Source: Chromobacterium haemolyticum DSM 19808
GTDB taxonomy: Bacteria > Pseudomonadota > Gammaproteobacteria > Burkholderiales > Chromobacteriaceae
Reading direction: 5' to 3'
Assembly (NCBI RefSeq): GCF_000711885.1
Contig: NZ_JONK01000006.1
Location: forward strand, 124,001-188,000
DNA length: 64,000 nt
Both the position numbers and the translations under genes were made by a program. Shown piece after piece: positions 1 to 8,214 of the stretch. Positions within the stretch are counted from its first letter, which is position 1. Each line of letters starts with the position of its first letter. Under the pieces are notes generated by a model that made no database searches, was not told where the DNA came from, and saw only the letters and a program-made list of their open reading frames with translations.

Positions 1-489
1 GCGCACTGGGCAGTGGACGGAGACATCGCCATCCATCGCAGCGCTACGATAGAAGCCGGCGCAGTGCTCAAAGGCCCTCTGCTGATAGGCCCCAATTGCC
101 GCGTAGCCGCCCACGCCTATTTGCGCGGCGGTGTGGCGCTGGCCAACAACGTGACGGTGGGGCCGGGATCGGAACTCAAAACCTGCGTCGTCGGCCCCTA
201 CTCGCGGCTGGCCCACTTCAACTTCGTCGGAGACTCCGTGCTGGGCGCGGACGTCAATATGGAAGCCGGCGCCGTCATCGCCAATCACTGGAACGAACGC
301 CGCGACAAGACCATCACACTGCGCTGCCGCCAGCAAGCCTGGACGCTGCCCACGCAGAAATTTGGCGCATTGGTGGGCGACCACAGCCGCATCGGCGCCA
401 ATGCCGTGCTCTCTCCCGGCACCCTGTTGCCGCCGCACGCCGTGGTGGCGCGGCTGGAGCGGGTGGAGCAAGACCCAGGACAGGGATAA
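1..489 (+). CDS. Left-handed beta-helix (hexapeptide) acyltransferase-like protein, 5'-truncated
   Basis: The frame is open from the first base, so the gene starts upstream of the window; a GTG at 13 is only an internal possibility. The visible 160 or so residues carry repeated hexapeptide units such as IEAGAV, IGPNCR, VGPGSE and IGANAV, the signature of the left-handed beta-helix fold. LAHFNFVGDSVLG and NMEAGAVIANHWNER resemble the C-terminal acyltransferase half of GlmU-type and sugar-nucleotide-linked enzymes. Family members transfer acetyl or acyl groups from CoA or ACP to sugars or amino acids. The substrate cannot be read from the fragment. A GC-rich hairpin follows the stop codon. Confidence 0.7.
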   Translation, partial: AHWAVDGDIAIHRSATIEAGAVLKGPLLIGPNCRVAAHAYLRGGVALANNVTVGPGSELKTCVVGPYSRLAHFNFVGDSVLGADVNMEAGAVIANHWNERRDKTITLRCRQQAWTLPTQKFGALVGDHSRIGANAVLSPGTLLPPHAVVARLERVEQDPGQG

Positions 490-566
490 GCCTAAGCCCT
501 CGCAATCCCCGCGCCGACAAAGCGGCCAGCGGAGTGCGTAGATCGGCTTGAGAGCATAATGACAAA

Positions 567-586
567 CACCCCGCGGCGACGGGGTG
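567..586 (+). terminator. Possible terminator hairpin after the beta-helix gene
   Basis: CACCCCG (567-573) pairs with CGGGGTG (580-586). Only a mixed pyrimidine stretch follows, so it is a weak terminator candidate. Confidence 0.35.
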
Positions 587-591
587 CTTCT

Positions 592-640
592 ACCCTGTTC
601 AAAGCTAGCAAGCAAAGCAAGGCGTGAGCAAAAAGAAGCT
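592..640 (+). repeat. Family A repeat, left-end fragment
   Basis: CCCTGTTCAAAGCTAGCAAG followed by AAGCAAGGCG and GAGCAAAAAG resembles the left half of the full family A copy at 11685-11827. The right half is missing, so this looks like a decayed copy. It lies just upstream of the gene at 671. Confidence 0.5.
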
Positions 641-670
641 CCCGCTCTTACGGAGAATCAACCCCTGCCC

Positions 671-982
671 ATGAAAAACAAGCTCAAACTCTCCCGCTCC
701 ATTGTCAGCTATGACGCCCTCAGCGATATCGACGAAACGTTCAACCTTGGCGATGAAACCCTACTGTTCTCCTTGAAGGAAGACATTCTGCAAATAGAGT
801 GCGAGCCACTTGGAGTTCTGGTTGATGTCGGCTGGTATCCGGAATTCAATCCGCGCGGTCGTTTTCGCATTTATGTGATTCAGCATGGAGACTGGGATCA
901 ACCGCTGGAAGAAAAAACCGCCAAGAACCTGGCACAGCTATTCGACGCGCTGACAGCCATCATTGAGCGGCACGCGTTATGA
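671..982 (+). CDS. Hypothetical protein, 103 aa
   Basis: I do not recognise this protein. It is small and acidic, has no signal peptide or membrane segment, and contains aromatic-rich stretches such as VDVGWYPEFNPRGRFRIYVI followed by a C-terminal helix (AQLFDALTAIIERHA). I chose the ATG at 671 because the frame upstream (ATG at 584) runs through a family A repeat fragment. A GGAG lies about 16 nt upstream, which is longer than usual spacing. The stop codon overlaps the ATG of a 24-codon frame (ATGA at 979-982), suggesting translational coupling. The size and isolated position would suit an immunity-type or accessory protein, but that is a guess. Confidence 0.55.
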   Translation: MKNKLKLSRSIVSYDALSDIDETFNLGDETLLFSLKEDILQIECEPLGVLVDVGWYPEFNPRGRFRIYVIQHGDWDQPLEEKTAKNLAQLFDALTAIIERHAL

Positions 983-1053
983 GCGTCTCCGATCCAGCCG
1001 AGACTCAACTAGCCGCGCGGCTTCTACAGTGCCCTGAAAGCCAGAGCGCCTAA
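979..1053 (+). CDS. Very short coupled reading frame (24 codons) ending at a repeat target site
   Basis: The ATG overlaps the previous stop (ATGA). The frame encodes MSVSDPAETQLAARLLQCPE plus four residues. Its TAA stop (1051-1053) is exactly the target duplication of the family A element at 1054-1186. It may be a genuine small gene or the remnant of a longer one. The stop-codon coincidence, also seen at recR, hrcA, astB and the BLUF gene, is the main reason to list it. Confidence 0.3.
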   Translation: MSVSDPAETQLAARLLQCPESQSA

Positions 1054-1186
1054 GAACCTGTTTACGATCTGCTGCGCCTCTTGAAACGCGGCTCAATGAG
1101 TGTGACTTCAAAATGCTCATGTAACTTGTGCACACTCCGCTTTCTCAACCGTTTTCGCCTTGTCTCGCGAGACTTTGAACAGGTTC
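1054..1186 (-). repeat. Family A MITE-like element, inverted copy
   Basis: It begins GAACCTGTTTACGATCTG and ends GACTTTGAACAGGTTC, so the ends are inverted repeats. It is flanked on both sides by TAA (1051-1053 and 1187-1189), a 3-bp target duplication. The interior carries the conserved AAAATGCTCAT and TTTTCGCCTTGTCTCGCGAG blocks shared with the copy at 11685, in reverse orientation. It has no coding capacity. Confidence 0.88.
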
Positions 1187-1189
1187 TAA

Positions 1190-1392
1190 AACCGTGTCCA
1201 TGATCCGGCGCTGCTCCACACCCCAAGACGGAGGAAAGCCCTGATTTGTGCAAAGCATTAAAATTTACCACCCTCACTTTTATAAATGACCTGCGCTTCT
1301 TACAAGATAACTATAAAAGTTTGGATAAGAAGCAGTCACGATCAGGCAGCCACACTCATATGAATTAGATAGACGGAGTGGCCACTTAAAAA
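1190..1392. other. Gene-free stretch downstream of the HD-GYP gene
   Basis: No supported gene. The 71-codon minus-strand frame at 1062-1277 runs through the repeat and is judged spurious. Base composition becomes AT-rich from about 1255. No convincing terminator was found. Confidence 0.5.
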
Positions 1393-2646
1393 CTAGCCCC
1401 AAAAGTGCAACTTGATTTTATCAGCCAGTAAGCTTCGAGCCTCATTCTCACTGATGTCTTTTAATATGACATACACATCAACAGCAATTCCGAGAAAAAC
1501 CTGCATCACATCAGGGTCAAAATGTGAACCGGTATTCTTTTTTAGGGTATCCATCACTTTATCAAATGGAAAGGGCTCCTTGTATGGCCGCTTTGAGGAA
1601 AGTGCATCAAAAACATCCGCTACTGAAAAAATACGCGCGGATAATGGGATGGCGCTACCTGCCAAACAGCGAGGATACCCGCTGCCGTCCCATTTTTCGT
1701 GATGTGCAGCCACCACCTCTTGTGCACCATCAAGCCAGCCCATGCCATGCACAATTTCCTCGCCCAAGGCGACATGAGTCCGCATTGTCGCCATTTCATC
1801 GGCATCCAGCTTCCCTTCTTTCAATAGTATTGCATCAGGAATGCCAATCTTACCGACATCATGCAGAAAGCTGCCTGCGATCAAAGCTTGCATGGCTGAA
1901 CCAGACAGCCCCAACTCCTCGCCAATTCTTGCGGCAATCCATGCAACACGATAATTGTGCGCACCAGTATCTGAGTCTCTTTTTGCAATGGCACGCCCTA
2001 GGGACTCCATCATGGCTATGTGTGAGTCAAGAATTTGATATGCCTTTCTCACATTGTCTCTAGACAATTTCAGCACAATGGGGAAAATAGCAATCCCACA
2101 CATCAGGGCAGCCAATGCCGTTATTAATGCAGTCCTGATGGCGGCAGACTCTATGCTTTTACGCTGCCAGGCCGGTATGATCCTGACACCCTCAAAATAT
2201 CCGACAATACCCGTCCGCCATGCATCTTCCAGCGGGACAAAAACCCGTAATGCCCACAGCCCCTCGTCCAGTTTCACGCTCTCATAAAAAGTATCCGCAT
2301 AGCTAGGCTTGCCATGACTAGGTAACTTATCTTCAATCTTACTTCCATTAGCCGTCATAGATTCTGCTAGCTTGCCACCATTTCGGTCATATATTTCAGC
2401 AATATCAAATAATCCACCAGACAAACCGGTAACCGCTACTTGTGCCTTACTGATTAAACCATCCCCTGTTAGCTTATTACTGTCGAAGTGCAATAAAAAT
2501 CGCTTAGACTCTTCCATCGCCAACAATACAATTTCATTCTCTGCGCTCTCCGAAGCAACAAGCCATGCAACCGGTACCGAAATCAACGCAAGAATCAAAC
2601 TTACCAAACCAATACGGAGTACTGCCCGTCTCTCGAAATACCCCAT
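1393..2646 (-). CDS. Membrane-anchored HD-GYP domain protein (probable cyclic-di-GMP phosphodiesterase)
   Basis: The protein has 417 aa, starting at the ATG at 2646, which has an AGGGGGG ribosome-binding site immediately upstream; the longer frame to 2673 lacks one. A membrane segment (about 9-31), an extracytoplasmic region of about 135 aa and a second membrane segment (about 170-192) precede an HD-GYP domain. HD (262-263) in LHDVGKIGIPD, HHE (315-317) and DGSGYP (320-325) are intact, so hydrolysis of cyclic di-GMP is expected. The periplasmic region is presumably the sensor; its ligand is unknown. The gene is visibly richer in A and T than its neighbours and is bracketed by repeat elements, suggesting acquisition by transfer. 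Confidence 0.88.
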   Translation of the reverse strand: MGYFERRAVLRIGLVSLILALISVPVAWLVASESAENEIVLLAMEESKRFLLHFDSNKLTGDGLISKAQVAVTGLSGGLFDIAEIYDRNGGKLAESMTANGSKIEDKLPSHGKPSYADTFYESVKLDEGLWALRVFVPLEDAWRTGIVGYFEGVRIIPAWQRKSIESAAIRTALITALAALMCGIAIFPIVLKLSRDNVRKAYQILDSHIAMMESLGRAIAKRDSDTGAHNYRVAWIAARIGEELGLSGSAMQALIAGSFLHDVGKIGIPDAILLKEGKLDADEMATMRTHVALGEEIVHGMGWLDGAQEVVAAHHEKWDGSGYPRCLAGSAIPLSARIFSVADVFDALSSKRPYKEPFPFDKVMDTLKKNTGSHFDPDVMQVFLGIAVDVYVILKDISENEARSLLADKIKLHFWG

Positions 2647-2731
2647 TGCCCCCCCTAAACTGCATCTGCGCATATTTATAGTTACAATATACTGATAGCA
2701 TATCAGTAACCTTGTTGCACAAATCTGTTAA

Positions 2732-2840
2732 GAGCGGCTAACTACACTCAGTTTTACGACTAAGCCAAGACACGCCGACGCAGACAGTACATTGAGAGCG
2801 GCAAGCCGGCACAACTCACCATCAGGGTTTTGGTAACGTC
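2732..2840 (+). repeat. Family B (Correia-like) element
   Basis: It starts GAGCGGCTAAC and ends with the degenerate GGTAACGTC. It is preceded by TAA (2729-2731) and followed by TAT (2841-2843), a decayed 3-bp duplication. The core GCAGACAGTACA (2780-2791) is identical to that of the copy at 11831. Confidence 0.82.
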
Positions 2841-3163
2841 TATGGAGTCCATAATGTGTGGGGCGGCCTTGGACAGCGTCGCCTTGCCCTCGTCCGACCC
2901 CACATCGTAATAGCCGCCATGATCGCTAGTAGGCCATCCTCGATGTGGCGGCGCGGCTTCATCACCACGCTTGAGCCCGCTTTGCAGCTGTATCAAAGCC
3001 TAGCGCTGCTCATCGGGAAATCGAAAATGGCACCGTGCGAAAATGATATGGTAGCCGGCACCGAACTACACACTAAGGAAACAGGCGGCTCCCGTCCCGC
3101 TTCCGGCAGCGCATCAACGCCCCTGTCTCAGCCCGCCGACGCGCGGCAGGCCAAAACAGGAAC
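2841..3163. other. Intergenic region downstream of the amine oxidase operon
   Basis: Two overlapping frames (2760-2996 on minus, 2856-3236 on plus) have no recognisable domain, and one runs into the family B repeat. I see no supported gene. It may hold decayed coding sequence. Confidence 0.45.
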
Positions 3164-4759
3164 TCAGACCAGCTTGGCCAACATCATGTCCGCCGTCTGT
3201 AAAGCGCCCTCCACCCAACCTTGGGCGTCGGAATAAGCCTCGCCGCACACATACAGCGGCTGGCCGTCCAGCGGCTGGATGATCTGCTGTTTCACTTCCC
3301 AGCTTTTCACCCCGATGTTCCAGCTGTTCCAGCCGCCGCCGAACGGGTCGTCGCCCCAGTCGCGGAAAGCGGCGTTGCGCACTTTGGGCGTATAGGACAG
3401 GCTGTGCATCACCGTCAGCTGGCGGGTAACTTCCTCGGTCATCATGCGCGGGGCCTTGTAGCGGTGCCAGCTCAGTTCATTGGCGCGCACATGGTCATCC
3501 GTGCCGATGAAGGGATCGGCCAGCTCCGCCACCTCCAGGCCCTTCTTCCAAGCGCTGTGACGACGGCCGCGCAAGCCGTCCCAAAAACCGGTGTTGTCGC
3601 CGTCGTCGTAGCTGGCCAGCAACATGGCGTGACCGTGCAAGGCGGGCTGGCCGTTGCTGCGCGGCCAGTAATAAGTCTGGCGCACCGGCAAATCGGTGAC
3701 GGAACGGCCGGACTTGACCGGCACGTATTCGCCGTCGGCCTTGCTGTAACCGGTATTGAGCCACCAAGGGCTGTTGTAGGTGGTGAACAGCTTGAACAGC
3801 GGCCGCGGGGTGACGCTGGCGGTCAATTGCTGAAAGCGCGCGGACTCCTGCAACCAGGGGCTGGTGGCGGACAGCAGTTCCAGCGCGCGGCGCGGCATCG
3901 CCAGGATAAGGGTCTTGGCGGACACGGTGCGGCCCTGCGCCAGGAACTGAAAGCCTTGCTCGCTGCGCGTCACGCCGCTGACCGGCGCTTCCAGGCGCAC
4001 CTCGCCGCCGGCTTGTTCAAACAGCTGGGCCAACACCAGCGGCACTTGCTGAAAGCCGTTGCAAAACCCCATGTATTGAGCCGATACGCTAAAGTCCGAC
4101 AAAAACCACGGGATGGCGTCGGCGGCGTTCCAGTTGCACAGCGTGGAGTCGTAACCGCCGGTGTCTTCGGCGTATTGATAGGCTTCTCCAGTGATCACGC
4201 GGAACAACACATTCCAGAAACCCTGCTGGTACAGCGGCACGCCGCCGAAGCTGGCGCCCTGCGCCATTAGCCGGCGTTCTTCCTCGGACAGCGATTTATT
4301 GGTGATGCCAGGCACGATTTGTTCGATGGCGTCGATGATGACGCTGCCGCCGGTTTGGCCCCGATCCAGAAAGTTGAGCCGGTACGGCACTTTGTCCGGC
4401 TCGGCGGTGAAGTCTTGCAAGCGCAGGTAAACGCCGCGCAGATAGGCGATGTTTTGCGGCTCGTCCACCGGGAAGCGGTAAAGCTCGATCTGTTCCGGTG
4501 CCGGCAGCAGCGCGTTCAATTCCTGGATCAAGTCGTAAATCAGCGGCTGCACCTCCGGCAGGATGCGCATGCCGCCCAGTTCCGCCACCATGTCGGGGAT
4601 GTCCGGCGGCCGCACCGACAGCAAGCGGCCGCCGATGTGATCGCTGGCCTCGAACACCGCGATCTTGCTCTGGGGATAATGCTGTTGCAGCCGCCAGGCG
4701 CTGTACACGCCGGACACGCCGCCGCCGACAATGGCGATGTCTATGTTTTCGCTAGCCAT
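3164..4759 (-). CDS. FAD-dependent amine oxidase (L-amino-acid oxidase type)
   Basis: The protein has 531 aa. The N-terminal dinucleotide-binding motif GGGVSG (12-17), acidic E37 and GGR (43-45) place it in the flavin monoamine oxidase family, which includes L-amino-acid oxidases such as VioA and RebO. The C-terminal FAD segment PLYVCGEAYSDAQGWVEGAL is typical. No signal peptide is seen, so it is probably cytoplasmic. It should oxidise an amino acid or amine to the imine/2-oxo acid with release of peroxide; the substrate is unknown. An AAGGA ribosome-binding site precedes the ATG at 4759. It lies 31 bp downstream of the ThDP enzyme gene on the same strand, so the two are likely co-transcribed and act in sequence. 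Confidence 0.85.
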   Translation of the reverse strand: MASENIDIAIVGGGVSGVYSAWRLQQHYPQSKIAVFEASDHIGGRLLSVRPPDIPDMVAELGGMRILPEVQPLIYDLIQELNALLPAPEQIELYRFPVDEPQNIAYLRGVYLRLQDFTAEPDKVPYRLNFLDRGQTGGSVIIDAIEQIVPGITNKSLSEEERRLMAQGASFGGVPLYQQGFWNVLFRVITGEAYQYAEDTGGYDSTLCNWNAADAIPWFLSDFSVSAQYMGFCNGFQQVPLVLAQLFEQAGGEVRLEAPVSGVTRSEQGFQFLAQGRTVSAKTLILAMPRRALELLSATSPWLQESARFQQLTASVTPRPLFKLFTTYNSPWWLNTGYSKADGEYVPVKSGRSVTDLPVRQTYYWPRSNGQPALHGHAMLLASYDDGDNTGFWDGLRGRRHSAWKKGLEVAELADPFIGTDDHVRANELSWHRYKAPRMMTEEVTRQLTVMHSLSYTPKVRNAAFRDWGDDPFGGGWNSWNIGVKSWEVKQQIIQPLDGQPLYVCGEAYSDAQGWVEGALQTADMMLAKLV

Positions 4760-4790
4760 GTTTGCTCGTCCTTGCTGAGTGAAGCCGGGA

Positions 4791-6704
4791 TCAGAAAATC
4801 ACCGGCACATTGGCCGGCTGGCCGTTGTCCGTATTGCGCTGGGCATCCCCGTCCGGAATGTGGAAGCAGTCAAGCCGCGGCTGGTTGCGGTAGCGGGCGT
4901 TGGCCTGCTGCGGCGTGGGCGGCGGCTGGTCCAGGCCCACGGTCTGCATGTCCAGCACATAGGCGCGGCCGGCCAGTGCGTGATCCAGCCCGCGCCGCAC
5001 CGCGGCGCGCACCGCCTCCGGATGCGCCACCACTTCGCCCTCCATGCCGCCAAAGGCTTTGGCCAGGGCGACGAAGTCCGGTTTGGGCCGTTGGATGCGC
5101 AGGTATTCCGGATCCTGGGTGCGCGCATGCCAACCGTAGCCGGCCGCGTCGCCGTACATCGCCTCCACTTGTTGCAGCCCCATTTGCAGGGTGTGGTATT
5201 CGTGATTGTTGGTGATGATGTAGAGCACGCCCAGCTGGCGGTGCTGCGCGGTCCACCAGGTTTGCGGGTAGAACAGCGAGGAGCCGTCGCCGGTGGCCGC
5301 CACCACGAAACGGGTGTCGATGCCTTGGCATCCTTGCTCCTCCAGCTTGATGCCCAGGGTGGCGGGCATGGACCAGCCCAAGGAGCCGCCGCCCACGCAG
5401 TAGTAGCTGATGGGCGCGGCGGCCTCTTCGGTGAACGGCAACAGGTACTGGAACGGCGCCGGGTCCGACACCGCTTCGTGCACGTAGACGAACTGCTTTT
5501 CCAGCCCGCGTTCGCGGATTTCCAGGCGCAAGGCGTCGGCGATCACCACCGCCCAGATTTCTTGCTGCCGCATCGCCTCGCCCAGATACCTATCCCATTG
5601 CTCACGCCGCGCTTCGGCCTTTTGCCGCAAAAGCTCATTGCGTTGCCGCGCTGCCGCCGACGGCTGATCGCCGATCTCCCGGTTCAGCAGCGGCAAAGTG
5701 GCCTTGATGTCGCCGAACAAGGCGCACTCGCCGTAGTAGTTCTTGCCGATGTCCCAACTGTTGTTGCTCAGGTAAACCTGACGCACCGAGGGTGGAATCA
5801 AGGGGCCGTCGCTGTACTTGAACACGGTGACCTGGGCCTGATTGCTGAAACCGCACAAAAAAGCCACGTCATGACCGGCAAAAACCTTCTGCAAGTCTTT
5901 TTGCCCGCCGGGCAGTTCGCCTTGCCAGTGGTAATCTCCATTGGGGAAATTGGCTAGGCTGCTGAAGGTTTGCAGCGACACCGGCGCGCCGATCAACTCC
6001 GCCAGCGCCTGCAGTTCCGGCCAGGCCTCCGCGTAACCCGCGGCGTCGCCCACCACGATCAGCGGGTTCACCGCCTCGCGCAGCATGGCGGCCGCTTGGC
6101 GGATGGCGTCGGCGTCGGCGGTGAAGTGCGGGGAGATGCGGGTAATGCCGGGCAGGCGGTCGCCGTCGCCGATGCGCCTCATGGTGAACTCCCAGGGAAT
6201 GGCGACGAACACCGGCCCGTTGGGCGGCGCCATCGCCTCCTTGAAGGCGCGCTGCAACACCATGGGCAGCTCTTGCTCGGTGCGCACCTCATGCGCCCAC
6301 TTGGTATATTGCCGCGCCAGGTCCACCAGGTTGGAGGCCAACAACGGCTCTTGGGTGACCAGCTCGTTCTGCTGCTGGCAACACAGAATCACCAGCGGCG
6401 CCTGCGAACGCCAGGCGTTGAACAGATTGCCGATGCCGTGGGCGATGCCCGGAGTAACATGCACCACCACGACGCCGGGCTTGCCGGTCATCCGCGCCGA
6501 CCCCATCGCCGCGCCCATGGCGATGTTCTCATGCAGGCACTCGATGTACTCCACCTGGTTTTCCGGGTAGGACGTACCGTCGATGATGGGGATTTCATTG
6601 GTGCCCGGCACGCCGAAAATGCGATGGATGCCCAACTCGCTCAATGCGTCGAACACATAGTCCCGGGCCCAGCGTTGCTGGCCGTTGCCTTGTTGACTAT
6701 TCAT
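4791..6704 (-). CDS. ThDP-dependent enzyme, benzoylformate-decarboxylase-like
   Basis: The protein has 637 aa. The ThDP/Mg motif begins GDGS (472-475) and ends NN (499-500). The catalytic glutamate is E59 in CLHENIAMGAAMG. His82 in VHVTPGIAHGIGNLFNAW sits where I recall benzoylformate decarboxylase having its active-site histidine. This group decarboxylates 2-oxo acids and can also join aldehydes (carboligation). The start at 6704 follows a GAGGGGTGGGG ribosome-binding site; the open frame to 6920 lacks equal support. At 637 aa it is longer than the usual 530-560, with an insertion around 340-400. It is the first gene of a two-gene operon with an amine oxidase, which could supply its 2-oxo acid. 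Acetolactate synthase is an alternative but less likely. Confidence 0.82.
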   Translation of the reverse strand: MNSQQGNGQQRWARDYVFDALSELGIHRIFGVPGTNEIPIIDGTSYPENQVEYIECLHENIAMGAAMGSARMTGKPGVVVVHVTPGIAHGIGNLFNAWRSQAPLVILCCQQQNELVTQEPLLASNLVDLARQYTKWAHEVRTEQELPMVLQRAFKEAMAPPNGPVFVAIPWEFTMRRIGDGDRLPGITRISPHFTADADAIRQAAAMLREAVNPLIVVGDAAGYAEAWPELQALAELIGAPVSLQTFSSLANFPNGDYHWQGELPGGQKDLQKVFAGHDVAFLCGFSNQAQVTVFKYSDGPLIPPSVRQVYLSNNSWDIGKNYYGECALFGDIKATLPLLNREIGDQPSAAARQRNELLRQKAEARREQWDRYLGEAMRQQEIWAVVIADALRLEIRERGLEKQFVYVHEAVSDPAPFQYLLPFTEEAAAPISYYCVGGGSLGWSMPATLGIKLEEQGCQGIDTRFVVAATGDGSSLFYPQTWWTAQHRQLGVLYIITNNHEYHTLQMGLQQVEAMYGDAAGYGWHARTQDPEYLRIQRPKPDFVALAKAFGGMEGEVVAHPEAVRAAVRRGLDHALAGRAYVLDMQTVGLDQPPPTPQQANARYRNQPRLDCFHIPDGDAQRNTDNGQPANVPVIF

Positions 6705-7202
6705 ACCGCCCCACCCCTCTTCATAAGTTGTCGTCGTTATGTGAGTGGTAATCCAGGCGGGCGGAAATTCAATCCGAATAATCTCTGTGTCGAAAACACC
6801 AATGCACACGGAGGGAGCCGAGGCCTTCACCCTCGTCTCCTGCGCGGCCAAGGCTTGCGCCGCCGCGGCAAGGTCTCGCCGCCCCATGTCCATCCCCGTC
6901 CAAAAGGACAGCAAGATCATGTACAGCCGGCCTCCATCATTGACTTTGCATACCAGCCAAATTAAGGACTTTCCGCGTCAAGCCCTGATGGGCTAAGGGT
7001 TTCTACTAGGCTCATCGGCTGCGGATACGCTCCGGCGCTTGTGCTAACATGGAGCGTTCCTGTCGCATCGGCCAGGCTCCAACCACGCCGCCCTGCGGGG
7101 AAGCGCCCACCGCCTGCCCCGTCCCAAATCATGCGCAATGGATAGAGCCGCCGGCCATGGCGGCGCCAAAATGATAAATAAGCATCCGAGACTGCCAACA
7201 CA
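6705..7202. promoter_or_regulatory. Divergent intergenic region between the ThDP/oxidase operon and folE
   Basis: About 500 bp between divergent genes must hold both promoters. The ThDP frame stays open on the minus strand to 6920 but without a convincing start. A small GC hairpin (GCCGCC/GGCGGC) lies about 50 nt before folE. I recognise no specific operator. Confidence 0.5.
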
Positions 7203-7898
7203 ATGAACAAGACCAATACCGTTGACCATCTGCCGGTCTCACAGCGCATCCGCAGCCGCCTGCAGCAAGCCGGCGTCCGTTTTCACGCCAACGACAATAT
7301 CGCCGCCTATATCGAAGACGGCGAGCTGGACCAGTTGCAAACCGAGGTTCAGGAAAAACTGAAAGCGGTGCTGGAAAGCCTGGTGATCGACACTGAACAC
7401 GACCACAACACCCAGGACACCGCCAAGCGCGTGGCCAAGATGTTCATCAAGGAAGTCTTCCGCGGCCGCTATGTGGCGATGCCGGCCAGCACCGAATTTC
7501 CCAATGTGGAGCAGTTGAACGAGCTGATGATCGTGGGCCCCATCACGGTGCGCAGCGCCTGCTCCCACCACCTGTGCCCCATCATCGGCCGCGTCTGGGT
7601 GGGCGTGATGCCCAATGAACATTCCAACCTGATCGGCCTCTCCAAATACGCGCGGCTGATAGATTGGGTGATGACCCGCCCGCAAATCCAGGAAGAAGCG
7701 GTATCCCAGATTGCCGACCTGCTGATGAAAAAACTGCAGCCGGACGGCTTGGCCATCGTGATGGAAGCGGACCACTTCTGCATGCACTGGCGCGGAGTGA
7801 AAGACAGCAACAGCAAGATGACCAATAGCGTGATGCGCGGCTCCTTCCTGAGCGACGCCAATCTGCGCCGCGAATTCCTGTCCTTGATGCACAAATAA
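7203..7898 (+). CDS. folE: GTP cyclohydrolase I
   Basis: The protein has 231 aa, the usual length. It converts GTP to 7,8-dihydroneopterin triphosphate, the first step to tetrahydrofolate and pterins. Zinc ligands are visible as C120 and H123 in SACSHHLCP and C193 in ADHFCMHWRG. The core KRVAKMF and the substrate-binding region LIGLSKYARLIDW are conserved. It is a type I enzyme in the cytoplasm. It stands alone, with a strong terminator at 7996-8036. The TAA stop is one base away from the left end of a degenerate family A-like element. Confidence 0.96.
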   Translation: MNKTNTVDHLPVSQRIRSRLQQAGVRFHANDNIAAYIEDGELDQLQTEVQEKLKAVLESLVIDTEHDHNTQDTAKRVAKMFIKEVFRGRYVAMPASTEFPNVEQLNELMIVGPITVRSACSHHLCPIIGRVWVGVMPNEHSNLIGLSKYARLIDWVMTRPQIQEEAVSQIADLLMKKLQPDGLAIVMEADHFCMHWRGVKDSNSKMTNSVMRGSFLSDANLRREFLSLMHK

Positions 7899-7899
7899 A

Positions 7900-8123
7900 G
7901 CGCCTGTTCAAAGCTTCGAGGGCAGCAGCTAGGCAAGAGCTTGCGGCCGCATCCAGAAGCGCCGCCGGCAGCGCCCAGTTTTACGATGCACAATAGACCT
8001 TGAACCGATTCCGTGAGTCAGTTCAAGGTCTTTTTTAGTGCCTTGCAAACTTGCGTAGATACACAGGAAACCGCGTATCTACATTGCATTTCAATATACG
8101 CATGTAAGATCGTGAACAGGCTC
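7900..8123 (+). repeat. Degenerate family A-like element, expanded
   Basis: The left end GCGCCTGTTCAAAGC and the right end AGATCGTGAACAGGCTC match family A termini; TAA follows at 8124-8126. The interior is not the family A core and contains the folE terminator, so this is either two half-elements or a copy with foreign content. The left duplication is imperfect. Confidence 0.5.
7996..8036 (+). terminator. folE terminator
   Basis: GACCTTGAAC (7996-8005) pairs perfectly with GTTCAAGGTC (8021-8030) and is followed by six T (8031-8036), a classic intrinsic terminator. Confidence 0.9.
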
Positions 8124-8137
8124 TAAGGCCAGCGGCA

Positions 8138-8194
8138 AGACGCCGCGCACCAGCTAAGATGAAAGCGGGGCCTCGCCAGTCTGGCGCGGCGTCT
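8138..8194 (+). promoter_or_regulatory. Long stem-loop in the leader of the BLUF gene
   Basis: AGACGCCGCGC (8138-8148) pairs perfectly with GCGCGGCGTCT (8184-8194), followed by TTCC. It ends 20 nt before the ATG and just before the AAGGGG ribosome-binding site. It could be a leader element or a terminator-like structure. Confidence 0.5.
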
Positions 8195-8214
8195 TTCCAT
8201 CGAAGGGGCACATC

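Noticed and set aside
1062-1277. 71-codon minus-strand frame
   Set aside because: Most of it is encoded by the family A repeat at 1054-1186, and similar frames appear in other copies.
2760-2996. Minus-strand frame downstream of the amine oxidase, possible transposase remnant
   Set aside because: The C-terminal part lies in a family B repeat and I could not find a convincing transposase motif.
4779-5957. Plus-strand frame opposite the ThDP enzyme
   Set aside because: The minus-strand frame has an intact ThDP motif and family similarity; the plus frame has none.
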